From: Acomys russatus
Lineage: Eukaryota; Chordata; Mammalia; Rodentia; Muridae
Reading direction: 5' to 3'
Length of the DNA stretch: 64,000 bases
NCBI RefSeq assembly: GCF_903995435.1
Contig: NC_067145.1
Span: 54,067,734-54,131,733 of the forward strand
This document shows, one piece after another, positions 11,624 through 63,065 of the stretch (position 1 is the first letter of the stretch; each line of letters begins with the position of its first letter). The notes under the pieces are model-generated. The model ran no database searches. It saw only the letters and a program-made list of their open reading frames with translations, and was not told where the DNA came from. The position numbers and the translations under genes are program-made.

Positions 11624-13742
11624 CCCGGTTGTTTCTGGGGACTTTAGGATTTATTTTTTTATTTTATTAAAATTTTTTACATATACATTATATTATTACA
11701 CATATATATAATAAACTACCTATAGCAATAAGAACCATGACACAATCAAGGATTATATAAATGTTACAGTCTTAGTGTCTTGGCTATTAGCATTTGACAG
11801 CCTTGAAGAAAATATCTTTCCTATCTTGGTGCATCGAGAATTCTGAATGTAAATCAGTATCTATCATATCTCGTCATTATCAACTTAAAACATCTATCTA
11901 GACCTAAAAACATCTTAACCCCTAAACAACTAAGCTTAATTGTAAAACTAAACTATCTGATCTTCAACTCCATCAGAGACTTGAGAAGGAATAAAATTGA
12001 TTACCTGAGTATACAGGGAGTGCAGGTTAGTAGCTTTCTAAATGAGAAGATGACAGAGACAGTTTGCTACCTGAATAGTCACCCAAAACTCACTATAATG
12101 TTGGACCATCATCTTCAGCCTTCTGGCCCAGTATTCTGACAGACATATTTGTGAGGCAGAAACTATTGAAGACTTGTTTACCCTGTCTTGGCAGAGTTTG
12201 GTCGTCAACTCTGCCTGCATCCAAGCTTGTCCTTTTTAGGCAGAATTCGGTCTGTGGTAGAAATGAGGACATTTTCCCCAGTGGCTGTTTGCCACATTTG
12301 AAGCCATCTCCATAAGGAGGTTCTTTGATGCTCATCATCCTCTTTGAGGTAGGATGGGTGATGCCAGGAGTTAACCTGTCTCATTGCCAGTGAATCTTTA
12401 AAATAATAAAAACATTTTAAAATACCATAGTCTGCACGTCTCTGAGATTTTTGAAGACCTTATCTAACTGTTTTACAATATCTTTATATAAAATCATATC
12501 TGTCTGTTGCGCCTAAGATCTATATTATTGTGATAAAATAGAGTAGTAATTTGATATGACCATGATTTAATCAACTAACAATTGACTTGTATAACTTATT
12601 TATCCTAAACAGCCTGCAATAGCACTTTCAAAGTATTGGAAGTAAACCTTGTATTATAATTGAGTTATATGGGTACAGTACCACGCATTAGAGTAGAAAT
12701 AGATATGATGTGAAGAATAATGTTACATTTGAATTCTATCCCACTGTATCTAAAATTAAACTTATTTCGCATCTATATACAAAATTCTATACCAGTGAAT
12801 TAAAAATAACCTTGTGAGTGACAATTGAGGCATTAAGTTGAGGAGTGGATTCATTAATCTACTTTTTGTTCTATCTTCCCCATATATTTCTATATTCCCC
12901 CTTCTTTTCTTTTCAACCCCCATCTCCAAACCTAAGAATGAAAGATAAAGGAAAAGAGAGACATCCCTGAGTCCAACCCTGTTTTCTCTCTAAGACCAAT
13001 AATAGCTTGTAACCAACTTTGAAAATAAGCCTCTATAGCCCAAGAAAGCAACCAGAAACCCACCCGACCTCCCTTAAGGGAAACGCGGCATCGTTCTCTT
13101 ACGGTCCCTTCTGACTGATGAATAATGCCTTTGTAGAGGGGGAAAAAGAAAAAATATTGGGGAAATGGTTAAACAAGCTAGGAATAACATTTGTGGTCCA
13201 GTTTCTAAATGTTGAGAAATTCCAGGCTTGACTAGAGTCCTGTGTGGGACAGTCTGAAATGCAGGACCAACTGGGATTGGAAGATTTCTTCAAAGACATC
13301 CTGGGAGCTGTCCTGTTCTGATGAGGAACAGCAACTGAAGCGCTTGGTGCTGGAACATGAAGGATGCAGGATGTCAGTGTCCAGCATGCTGAGAGGAATG
13401 AATCCTGTCAGGTCTGATCAGTGTCAGTGTCCGGCTTGTTTGTTCTGGGAAGCAGCAGCACTGGTGTTTTGTAGCTCTCAGATTGGTCTTCAGGTCGCTG
13501 TGCCAGCCTGGTTGTCCTGCTGATCGGAAGCGGTGTGCGATCGGTGCTGCCACTTTGGAACTCCGACTGTAGGGTTTTTGACACTGTCTTTTCGTATGTC
13601 CAGCATTCTCTGGCATTCTTACCCCTCCATGATTACTTGTGCTATTTTTATAATTGTAACTTTGATTACAATCTTTTGTTGTTGTTCCAAAGTGAACATG
13701 AGCGAGACAGGGTCAAAAGTCAAGTGATTTTTTTTTTTTTTT
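11624..13742. repeat. Probable ~2.1-kb rodent dispersed repeat (RMER1-like, tentative)
   Basis: A continuous AT-rich unit from the inverted repeat to a T16 run (13728-13742), largely free of SINEs. Phrases such as 'gatgaataatgcctttgtag' and 'atcctgggagctgtcctgtt' are familiar to me from rodent dispersed repeats, and I suspect the RMER1 group. The small open frames inside are not real genes. Family name and exact ends are inferred. Confidence 0.4.
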
Positions 13743-14235
13743 AAAGATTAACATGTGAGTTGAGAAAGAAAGAGGTAAGAGTTTCTTCCTAAGGTTGCAC
13801 AGTTTTGGAGACATTTGTGTAGTGTGCAGCTAGGAGTTTAGCGGTATAGGAGTGGGGCTGCATCGATGTGCGTGACATGGCAGTGAAGGGGCGTGACAGC
13901 AGGACACATTGGGCCAGTGACGGCTTCTTAGAGGACCGCCTGCTTGCTGGTGCCCTGGTGGAGGGAGACCTGGATGCTGTTTCAGATAAGCCATCTGGGT
14001 GGTATGTATGTGTAGGTACCCATATTCATTTCATTTTGCACTGAGCCACCAATCAAAGTTGGTCACCATCAGGGTCTTTTGTCTTGGTTTGTTTTCAGCT
14101 GCACTGTGATTGTAACCTATTTAGTTTTACTTGAGCAGTCGGCTTTGGATTTAGAGCCCAGGAACGTGAATGCTGCCATCTTAAACACAGGGTGACCACA
14201 TTAAGATCTCAGCATTTAAACATTTAAAAATAGCT

Positions 14236-14457
14236 TTTAAGATTTATTCATTTTTGTTTTATGAGTATTATTGTATTATGTATGTGTGTGTGTGTTCCTC
14301 ATGTGTGTGCCTGCAGAGACCAGTAGAGGGCGTTTAATCCCCTGGAACTGCAGTTATGTTAGGTTGTAATCTACTGTGTTCATGGCTGGGAACTGAAGCC
14401 AAGTCCACTGCAAGGGCAGCAAGTGTTCTTAACTGTTGAGCCATTTCTCCTGCCCCG
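14236..14457 (-). repeat. B2 SINE
   Basis: Antisense B2: 'gcctgcagagaccagtagag', 'ggctgggaactgaagccaag', 'ttcttaactgttgagccatt', 'tctcctgcccc'. Confidence 0.85.
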
Positions 14458-15267
14458 CCCTCCATCTATTTTTGATGTAGCTTGGTTCATGATCCAATCA
14501 GAAAGCAATCATAAGTAACTAAAACCATTATGTACAGGCATCGCTGATTTTGGTAGAAAGATAAGATGGACTCAAGGAGGTCTCAGGATAAGCAAAACAG
14601 GTTATTTGCATTGTTTGGGGGGGCATTATATTGAATTGAAAAATCAAAGTTCTCAGGAACTGAAACACATAGCAACTGCAGGCCAGGCCGTACTCTTCCC
14701 CTTAGGCTGTGAGGTCTCTGATGGTGATTCTACTCTGCTTTGGATTTTGGAAGATGCCCCCACCCCGACCCCCACCCACCTCCGCAGCCACTCCGCTCTG
14801 CTTACTAGTAGCTTCCACCTTGCCTTTCGTCATCACCCATTGATTCATTCTTGAGTTCTCCCAGTTCACATTCCCAAAGGAGGACTGGTTGACTAAATTA
14901 TATGAATCCATTAAAATTCTTAACAGCTGTGAAAAGGTTAGACAGTTTCACCAGTGTACTGGAGCCAGCCTGCACTCTGCCTTCAGTGGTACCACGTTGG
15001 TAGCTTGGCCACCATAGAGGCACAGTTTGCAACATGGAAATTAGCATCTGCGTGAGCCAAAGTGCTTCTTCCTCTTCCCTTTTGTTGGTTGCCAAGCCCA
15101 TAGGAACCCAACCTGGTGGGCTCATAGGTTGTAGATCTGTACCACCACCAAGGTGTATTGGTAGGTAAAAAAGAGTCAAGTGTCACATTTCTTAAGGATG
15201 CTTCTGATTTATTTTAACAGAAAAGAGAACATAAAATGTCCGGCACTGGCAGAGGGGATGGGGGTGG

Positions 15268-15440
15268 TAATGACCCTGCAGTGAAGATCTCTTGCTGCTC
15301 TTCCAGAACATCCATGTTGGGCAGGTCACAACCATAGCTCCAGCTCCAGGGCATCGGACACTGTCTTTGGCCCCTGTGGACATGTGTTCACTCATACAAA
15401 CACGCATACATAAGTAATAATACAATATGTATGTGTATAA
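15268..15440 (+). repeat. B2 SINE, 5'-truncated
   Basis: 'gatctcttgctgctcttcca', 'tcacaaccatagctccagct' and 'tgttcactcatacaaacacg' follow the B2 order. The head is mutated or missing. Confidence 0.65.
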
Positions 15441-16469
15441 AACATGCATATTGTATACTATAGGGAAAGTTTTGATATTGTTAGTTGCTTGTAGGAAGAG
15501 GGCTTCAGTTTTGAGTGGGTTGTGTATGTGTGCACATCAAAGTTTACTTTGGATGCCTACAATGTGTTCTGAATATTATTAGGCTACACAATTTTGTATA
15601 ATTACAATAATGGCATCTTCTCAGATAATGTGGTGAAGTATGTAGAGGAAATATCCTAATCCTGCAGGTGTCAAGGTCATATGAGTTGACCTCATGCCAT
15701 TAGGGTCAATGCTATCTCTCTTTGTATTTTTCGTCATATATTGACCGTACCCTTTTGTAGTATTTGCCTGTTTGGAGGGCTCTCGTAGTCTCTCACTTTC
15801 TTCACAACATCGCACTGATGGTACGCAAGATAACTTGGGTGTGATGCACCATGGAAGTGTCTTGTAGTCCCCATTCTTACGTAGACAGGTTGCTCTGTGG
15901 CATAGGGAAATGTCTGTTATCTCTTGTGATTTCTTGGATCCTGGGTTTCCTTCTGTTTTTCTTTCTGTAGAAAGAGACTTAATCTATACTTGTTTTAAAA
16001 GGTAAGGAATATTTTGTTTAGGATTTTAAAAACCAATGTCAAGGTTATCACCATGGGAAGAGAATCTAGATTTAGCTCAATTCCAAATACAGTAAGAATT
16101 TATTTATATTAACTAATATGTGATGGGGATGGGGCAGTGTCAGTGGCTAGAAAATGACTAAGAGACAAATACAACAGGATTCTTCCTGAAGGCAGGCCAG
16201 GATGGTCAGCTATCTAGGTGAAGGATTTGCACCAAACTGAGTTTGCAGGATTCTTGCTACAGTTGGGCTAGAGGGCCTGAAACCGGATGAAGACTAGGAC
16301 CAAGGTTCAAAGGTTCATGGAACAAGAAGTTCAAAGTCTTGACTACAGTTTGACAGAGACAGTGCTTTTGTTATTTTGTTTTGTATTGTTTTTCTGTAGT
16401 GTACCTTCAAATTGCTTTTCAAAGAAGCATTATAGAGGTCGCAAACTTTGAAGATTTGTATATTTATGT

Positions 16470-16780
16470 GGCTGAAACAAACAAATTGTCACATGGCTTA
16501 AACAATGCAGATTTATTCTCTCATAGTTCTAGAAATCAGAAACCCAAAATCCATTTTCTGGGTCAGTAAGCTTGATTCCTTCTGGAGTTGCAGGGGAGAT
16601 AGGTAGGTGTCCTTTCGTCCCCTTTGGGGGATGGCTGCTCTCCAGCTTCTTGTGCAGCTGTGGTTAGACTCCTCAGCATCCCTAAGTTAATCACATGTGC
16701 AGACCCACAGATCAGGAATTAGGCTGTGAACATCAGTTGTTTGGTGGGAAAACATTCTTCAACTTATCTCATCTTATAAT
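16470..16780 (+). repeat. Old mammalian dispersed repeat (family not assigned)
   Basis: 'gatttattctctcatagttc' then 'tagaaatcagaaacccaaaa' has the look of an ancient LTR or DNA-transposon relic found across mammals. 46497-46920 resembles it in layout. Confidence 0.4.
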
Positions 16781-17205
16781 TTTGTAATGTCTAAAAACAT
16801 ATTTATTTTTCTCATTTGTGGCTTAAACTTCCAAGTTCATGGTATTCTTTCTCAGGACTTTGAAAATTGTGCCTGATTATCTTCTAGCTGATGCCAGTCT
16901 AATTCACTTTTCTTAGGGTGTGACTTGACTTTTTCCTTTTTCCCCCCTCTGTGTTTCTCAGGTCCTTTGTTGTTGGTTATTATCCCTGCCCTAAGTGGAG
17001 CTTTAACTTAATTCATGACTATCTAGTTTCAGGGCACTTACTGTTCCTAGGCACACACAAAAAGTATCAGGACTGTTAACTTATGCAGAATGTTTTCCAA
17101 ATTATAGATCCCTGTGCATTTAAATGATCAATAATAAGGGAAAATGGATGAAAGAGAATAAAATTTTCATAACAAGTATGGGGTTTATTAAAAATGTTTA
17201 AGACC

Positions 17206-17390
17206 CGGCCTAGCAAGATGGCTCAGTAGGTAAAGAGGATTGCCCGCATCCAGGTCCAGCTGATGACCTAAGTTCAGTCCCTGGAACTCACATGATGGAA
17301 GAAGAGAACCAACTCCTACAAGTTGTCCTCTGGCCTCCACACTTGTGCTGCTGCTGCAGTATATGTTTCCCTTCCCCCCAAAAGTATAAT
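17206..17390 (+). repeat. B2/B3-type SINE
   Basis: 'cggcctagcaagatggctca' head, 'gacctaagttcagtccctgg' B box, then 'caagttgtcctctggcctcc'. Confidence 0.75.
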
Positions 17391-19600
17391 GAACTTTAAT
17401 TTCTGTTTCAAAGTTCGCAGGAGTACTACCTTAGTATGTATTTATAGTATGAATCAGGGCCTTGCCTTCTCACATTAAAAATTATGCTAAGATATAAAAT
17501 GTGTGCGTGCGCGTGTTCCATGACAGCTTCTGTTGAAAGTACTAAGAATGCAGCTAATTTGAAGTGTAACAGTGGTATGTGAGTTCACTTGTGTAGAGCC
17601 CCTGTTTGCCTTGAGATGGAATGTTGGGTGTAGGCTGTTGTGGCTCCTAGTTGGGATTCGGCCTGAAAGACGTGTTTTTCCTCTCAACAAATATCATCTT
17701 TGTTTGAGTGTCCAGAGTCCATGTAACCACAGCAAGGCCTTCTCCCATTCCGAAAAGGAAAGAATGCACCTCAAGCTTCTTGTGCTTGTTTCACAGTGTA
17801 AGAGCCACACCCGTCTTTTGTTTCTGTTGCTGCAGAGTGTATGAGGTACCACCTGACACTCTTCACATAGTAATGAGACCTTGGAGTAGATGAGTGTTCT
17901 GTGAAGACTGAAACAGCGGTCAGCCTCCAAGGCCAGCCTGGTTGTCTAAGGAAGGGAAAAGTGCTTTTAAAGCTGATGTTGTTACATGCTCCTAAGTATT
18001 CACACTGACAGCAGACTGAGATTGAGCTGGCGATTCAGAAGTGTTATAATGTGTGTTTTTAAAGAACGTAGTTCAAGGGGATACTTATTCTTAAAAGATT
18101 AGGGGGATTTAAATGATTCAGACATCATAGTGTCAAATTTTTAAAGTGCTTCTGGAAAAACTACAGTTATCATTTTCTTCCATAATTTTGTACCTAGAGA
18201 TAGTTTCCCATATACTTGAATATTAAACTAATATATTAGAAAGGTAAGGGGGCTGTTTAAAATAGTCATTTCTCATATTTCTCCACATGGTTTTATTTTT
18301 AAGGATAGGGAGTTTTTCTTTACGTATATTCTTAAAAAGCCACATTGAATTGTACTTAATCATACCATAAAGTCATAGTGTAAATAATATGATAACACCA
18401 TGTTTGAGTTGTTTTTTACTGCTGTCATGTGGCATGAAGCAGTCGCACAGGTGTCACTGTAGCTGCCCAAACGTCTGCATCCTTGTACAGACACTCGGTG
18501 CCTAGTGTTGTTTTTTGTGATCAAAGTTCTGAGGTAGATTATTCTCACAATGAAAACTTCAAGCAATCTAGTATATACCATAAGTTTATCTACCAATGCA
18601 GGAGAACAGAAAGCACAATTTAAGTATATTGTCTATGCTGTAGGTCCATGCAGTGTGAATTTGCAAATGTCAGCAAATTCGGCAGTAGAGAAACCAGTTT
18701 TTCCTCCAGTCTCTTAAGAGAAGCATATTTGGCTATAATGTATAAAGTTAGTTGAGACTTTAATCTACTTTCTTTCTAGAATACATTTATTAATGTTAAT
18801 AAATTTTTCCCCAGAGAGACACACAAGGGTAGGGCATTTATAGGGGAATTCTTAAAACTTACTTATTTGTCTACTTATTACTTATTTAAAACTTACTATT
18901 TATTTGCTGCTTTGATCATGTTAAATAAAGTACAAGATTATTCTCTCAAGATTCAGTTTCATTTAATTCCAGAATGATCACCATTAGACACTTGAGTTTT
19001 CCTTGTTGAGTTCTTTAGCCTGACAGTGATCTGAGTAAAGGTTCCTAAAGAGTGGCTTGTCCACGTTTTCTTGTATTATTGATTTCAGTCCCCACCCACA
19101 GTGCTTCCCGTTCTTTCTTTTACATTTAAAACTTTTCCTTCTCGTGTCAGAACTGTGTTTGCACTCCTAGGACTGGTAGTGCAATAAAGGTGTGCTGTAA
19201 AAGATGCCTGAGGAAAGTGTTCATCTCTCGATGTGGAAGGAAGAGTTTAGCAGCACTGATAGCATCCTGGAGCTTAGTAGGTCATCGGCTTTCCTAGCTT
19301 GAGTTTAATTTCTGTGCACTCACTTTCTTCCTCCTCCGTGGAGCTATGACTATAGTGTTTCAAGGCTGGACGTCAGAGGGGAAACAGGATGATGGATGGT
19401 GCGTGGATGCTTATCTCAGACTTCTGTTTGTATGAGTTTAATATAGACTTCTGACAAAGAACTAGTATGCTTACTTACTGTGGACACGGCACTGAAAGAG
19501 TGCTTGTTAACATATGTACTCTGAGAAATGTGAACGAAACATTTGTTTTCCTGATGAAAAGGACTTTAACCAAATCTACCAGTACCTAGTTCCTATTTTG

Positions 19601-19603
<3 letters not shown>

Positions 19604-19642
<39 letters not shown>
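19604..19642. repeat. (GT)n microsatellite
   Basis: About 19 uninterrupted GT/TG dinucleotides. Confidence 0.95.
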
Positions 19643-19647
<5 letters not shown>

Positions 19648-19989
19648 TTATGACTAACTTGTACTTTTTTACTGATTTAAATCCTTAGAGGTAGAATGTT
19701 GGGTAAAAGGCTGTGTTTCTCTCTTTGTAAGATTTCCAACACATACTATCCAGTTACTTTCCAGAAAGCTGTTGTACATTTGTATATTTAGTTTTTATGC
19801 CCTGAACTGCAAATGACCTCAGGCTTTTGTCAGTATGATCAGTACTTGTTTTGTTGTTGAGTCTAAGTGAATGCAAAGTGATTATCGTTTTACGACCTTT
19901 TCTAAAAAAAAAATTTATATATGTAATTTTTGAGCTGATTCCCCCCCGCCATCCCCCACTCCCGTTCTAGTTTTTTGTTGTAAGCTTAG

Positions 19990-20214
19990 ATTTAGATTTT
20001 CATTTATGTGTCTGAGTGTTTTGTCTGCGTGCATGTAAGTGCATTATGACGTCCTGATGCCTGAGGAGGCCGAAGGAAGAGGGTTGGATCCCTAGGAACT
20101 GAAGTTATAGATGGTTTTGAGCAAGCATGTTCATGCTGGGAACTGAGCCCATCATGGGTTCAGTTGTTGCAGAGCCACAAGTGCTCCTAAGCTCTGGGCC
20201 ATCACTCTAACCTC
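19990..20214 (-). repeat. B2 SINE
   Basis: Antisense B2: 'gtgcatgtaagtgcattatg', 'catgctgggaactgagccca', ending 'gggccatcactctaacctca'. Confidence 0.75.
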
Positions 20215-20541
20215 ATGGACTTAGATTTTCTTTTCCTTAGAGCTGTGCATCAGTGTCATGATGCATCAGCGTGTAATACTTGCTTTGGAAGCAGTTGGCT
20301 TGCACGCTGCATCTTCAGTTGGAATAACCACTCTGAATTGCCTTGACTGATTTTGTTCTGTTTACTTCCGTGTGCTAGGGTAACACGCCATACATACATA
20401 ATACTGCTTCCTACTTCCTCAGTTTTAAAGCATTGTTTTTCTACTCTGGTGAGTGAGGGTTTGGTTCACTGCCCTGCCCTCGCCTCTGCCACACCCAGCC
20501 CTGTGGATCCTCTAACTCCCCTCCTACCTCTATCAATGTGA

Positions 20542-20935
20542 GAAGGTTCCCCTGATAAACAACTTCAAAGGAGCATTTATTTTGGCTTGGTGTTTTGCAT
20601 CTCAGTCTCTGGTTGGCTGGCTCCACTGTCATGGCCTTGCGACAAGGTAGAGCATCATGATTGAAGTATATGTTGAAGCAGAGAAAGAGCAAGTAAAAGG
20701 GTCCTGGGACAAGATAGGCCCTTCAAGAGCATGCCTAGTGACCTGTTTCCTTCAAGTAGGCCGCACCTCCTAAAATCCCATTCAGCTGTGAACTCATCAG
20801 TGCAGTAATCCTTGGGAGAGGTTAATGCCCTCATGATCCACTCACATCTCAGTGTGTGCTCAGCTAGGAACCAAGCTCTCACACTTCTCTGAAGGACAAT
20901 TCCTAACCAAGCTAATGCTAGGCCTTTAAGGGAGA
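20542..20935 (+). repeat. Rodent dispersed repeat (family not assigned)
   Basis: 'gagcatttattttggcttgg', 'ggttggctggctccactgtc', 'gtgaactcatcagtgcagta' and 'aatgccctcatgatccactc' are typical of a multicopy rodent element. The open frames on the minus strand here are incidental. Confidence 0.5.
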
Positions 20936-21411
20936 AGTTTCAAGAGTCCCTAAATTGTCATAGCAATAGGATTGTAGGGAAAAGTGGATATGTGTATTCT
21001 TTCTGTCATCTTTTTTTGTGTGTGTTTTGAATCATTTTTATGAAGTCGTGGTTAAAGTTGTCAGCTGTACAGTCAGGACTGTCTGGTTTTGATTTTGAGC
21101 TTTGCCTTTTACTAGCTTTGTGTCATTGAGCCATCTGTTTGATATTGCTAGGCCTCATGTGTGATTGGTTATGACTGGTGCAGGGCTAATGATGGGACTT
21201 GTCCGACAGTGCTGTGAGAATTTGTGGCAAGGCCTGTTAAAGAGCTCAGTGCAGTGTGTGCACGCTATAGCTGGTGTGGTGCTGTGATTTCTCGTCCCTG
21301 ATATTTGCCTGTCCTTTTTATTTGAATAGTGTTGTCTTTTTCTCCTTGATTGGTAATGCCTTTTACACAATCTCCAATTTGTCCTTTATTTTTATTATGG
21401 TCCTTGGAATG

Positions 21412-21427
21412 TCTGTCTGTCTGTCAC

Positions 21428-21469
<42 letters not shown>

Positions 21470-21470
21470 C
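21412..21470. repeat. (TCTG)n/(TCTA)n microsatellite
   Basis: A short TCTG run followed by about ten TCTA units to 21470. Confidence 0.95.
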
Positions 21471-21531
21471 AGTTTGAGGCACTGTTTCTTAGTTCAGATT
21501 TACTTTGTTTGTTTGTGTTTGTTTTTGTTTT

Positions 21532-21672
21532 TCAAGACAAGGCTTCTCTCTGTAACCCTGACTGCCCTGGAACTCACTCTGTAGACCATGCTGGCCTCAA
21601 ACTCAGAGATCCACCTGCCTCTGCCTCCTGAGTGCTGGGATTAAAGTCATGCACTGCTGCCACCACCTGGCT
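21532..21672 (-). repeat. B1 SINE
   Basis: Complete antisense B1: 'caagacaaggcttctctctg', 'gtagaccatgctggcctcaa', 'tgagtgctgggattaaagtc', 'ccaccacctggct'. Confidence 0.9.
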
Positions 21673-21795
21673 GAGATTTCCTGTCGTTTGTGTTAGGTAG
21701 ACAGACAAGGAAACAAACACCTAGCCAGCATACTCCTCAAGTTGTTCTGGGTCAGAATGTTTTATCACAGCAACAGAAAGCAAACTAGGACAACT
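21673..21795 (-). repeat. End fragment of rodent dispersed repeat
   Basis: 'gggtcagaatgttttatcac' and 'agcaacagaaagcaaactag' are the antisense of the common start 'ctagtttgctttctgttgct'. Confidence 0.55.
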
Positions 21796-22061
21796 TATAC
21801 ATATTTTATTTTTAAATATAAAATAATGTTTTAAAATACATTTTAATATTTAAAATATTAAAATAATATTTTGTTTCCTTTGGCTTTCAGCATCCTTAAT
21901 GCTATTCATCCTTTCTCCCTCCCTCTGCCGGTGTATTGCCTTGCCTCTCACTTCCCGGTTCATCTTCCCTTTTCCTTTTGATCTGAAAACTTAAGAACAT
22001 TCCATTTCAGTTTCCAGGTCCTATGTCTATGAAATTTTAAATTCTAAGTTGATTCTTGAGT

Positions 22062-22430
22062 GCTATATTAGTTTCTTTCCTTGTCACGGAGGCCAAACAC
22101 TTGACTTAACAGAAACAGCACGAGGGGAAGCATGTTTATTTTGGCTTATGGTTTCAGGGGAATGGCCCGGAAGGCAGCGTGGTACGATCATGTTGCAGAG
22201 CCCTCTCAAATGGTACTAATCCAGAAAGCAGAGAGAAGGGCCAGGCTGAGCTCTGATCAAGGCCTGTCCCTGTGTCCCCGCCCCCACCTGCCAGTCAAGC
22301 CTCTGTCCCCAAAGAGCACAACCAGCTCAAGACCAGACAGTCAAACATGAGCATGGGAGGTGTGTGTGTGTGTGTGTGTGTGTTGTGTGTGTGTATGTAT
22401 GTTCTCCCTGAAACTAAGATCACAACAGGG
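22062..22430 (+). repeat. Rodent dispersed repeat with (GT)n at 22361-22392
   Basis: 'ttagtttctttccttgtcac' and 'catgtttattttggcttatg' mark the start of a common rodent element. The end is unclear and runs into an interrupted (GT)n about 270 bp upstream of the first Usp6nl coding exon here. Confidence 0.5.
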
Positions 22431-22664
22431 GCATAGGTTTGTGGTGCAATGAAGTGTTTGCTGTACTAATAAGTTTACACTCTTTGAATTTGTACATAGT
22501 AATGAAGTGATAGGTCAGTTGGTGTTCTAAAGCTGCACCTAACTCATCATTTCCATCTTATTACTTTTTCAGGGTAGGCCGTATTGCTTTTATGTTTTAT
22601 TAGTTTTATGACTAACTTTGTTGTCCTCAGGCTAACAGCCCATCTCAATCTGGTCTCTCCACAG

Positions 22665-62038
<39,374 letters not shown>

Positions 62039-62174
62039 GTAAGAAGTGCCCTGGCACCACACATCAAATTCTAGCCTCAGAGGACATGACATAGCTAACC
62101 CTGACTGTTGTTGTTGTTGTTAAGATGCAAGCATTATACTTGGTGACAACATAATATCAATTAGTGTATCACCA

Positions 62175-63065
62175 TATGCTCATGGATTTTCTGTTTTTTA
62201 AATATTGAAAGTTTCATACATTTTTATACAATCCATATTCTCCTTTACCTCCTTTCCATTCCCTCAAGTGCTCCCTACTCTTACCTTCCCAACTTCATGT
62301 CTTTTAAGAAGGTTGTTATTAATAACCTCCTGGTTCCAGTTAGTATTACCTAGTGTTACAGATGTGTAGGGTCATCCTTGTGTGGGGGGCAGAGGACAAC
62401 GTACCAGCAACCATGTTCTGCAGAGATGAGTGATCCTCACTCCTTCAGCGGCCATCAGCTGCCAGTAACTCCTCTGCCACGGGTGGGATCTTGGGGGTCC
62501 TTCCTACATCTACGAATTTTGGCTACAGAAGTATCTTCTTTGACCAAAGTTAAGAACAACGCACATTTGTGGTATAAAATTTGAAATGTGATTTGACAAC
62601 ATGATTGTTTAACAAAACTATAAATTTGCCCTTAGGGCCTATAATCTTGATTGTCGTGGGTTTTTAACCTTTTGGTGGTGGTGGGGGGAGGGGTTTCAAG
62701 ACAGAGTTTCTCGGTGTAGCCTTGGCTGTCCTGGACTAGCTTTGTGGACCAGGCTGGCCTCAAACTCAAAACAATCTGCTTGCCTCTGCCTCTTGAGTGC
62801 TGGGATTAAAGGTGTGCGCCACCATGCCCGACTTTTTACCAAATTTATAGGACCAGGAATGAAATCCCTCGTGTGGAATAGGCCTCATACCCAGTCAGAA
62901 AGCGGGTGGTTACTCCCGTATCTGTCGTGCCGTTATTGTCACAGCAGTGCATTTTGCCAGGCAGGCTAGTGTTGCAACATGCAGGGTCCAGTGCTGGGTG
63001 AGGCCGTGTTTGTCTTTTCTCCCCCAATAACGTGCATAGCACCTTCTGGTACTACATAAGCCATC
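62175..63065. repeat. Rodent dispersed repeat, same family as 23790-25022, split by a B1
   Basis: 'ccatcagctgccagtaactc' on the left and 'aatgaaatccctcgtgtgga', 'cccagtcagaaagcgggtgg', 'aacgtgcatagcaccttctg' on the right match the family's order. A B1 interrupts it. Confidence 0.55.
62695..62832 (-). repeat. B1 SINE inserted in a dispersed repeat
   Basis: 'caagacagagtttctcggtg', 'cctggactagctttgtggac', 'gtgctgggattaaaggtgtg', 'cgccaccatgcccgact'. Confidence 0.9.

Larger units (their letters stand above)
1..22664. other. Usp6nl: Upstream non-coding region: probable large 5' intron of Usp6nl
   Basis: No coding exon is recognisable in this 22.7 kb. It holds dispersed SINEs, simple repeats and unique AT-rich sequence. 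No CpG island or promoter-like region is seen, so the first exon and promoter probably lie to the left of the window. Stretches such as 1102-1700, 6414-8179, 9476-11090 and 17391-19603 show nothing I can assign. Confidence 0.6.
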
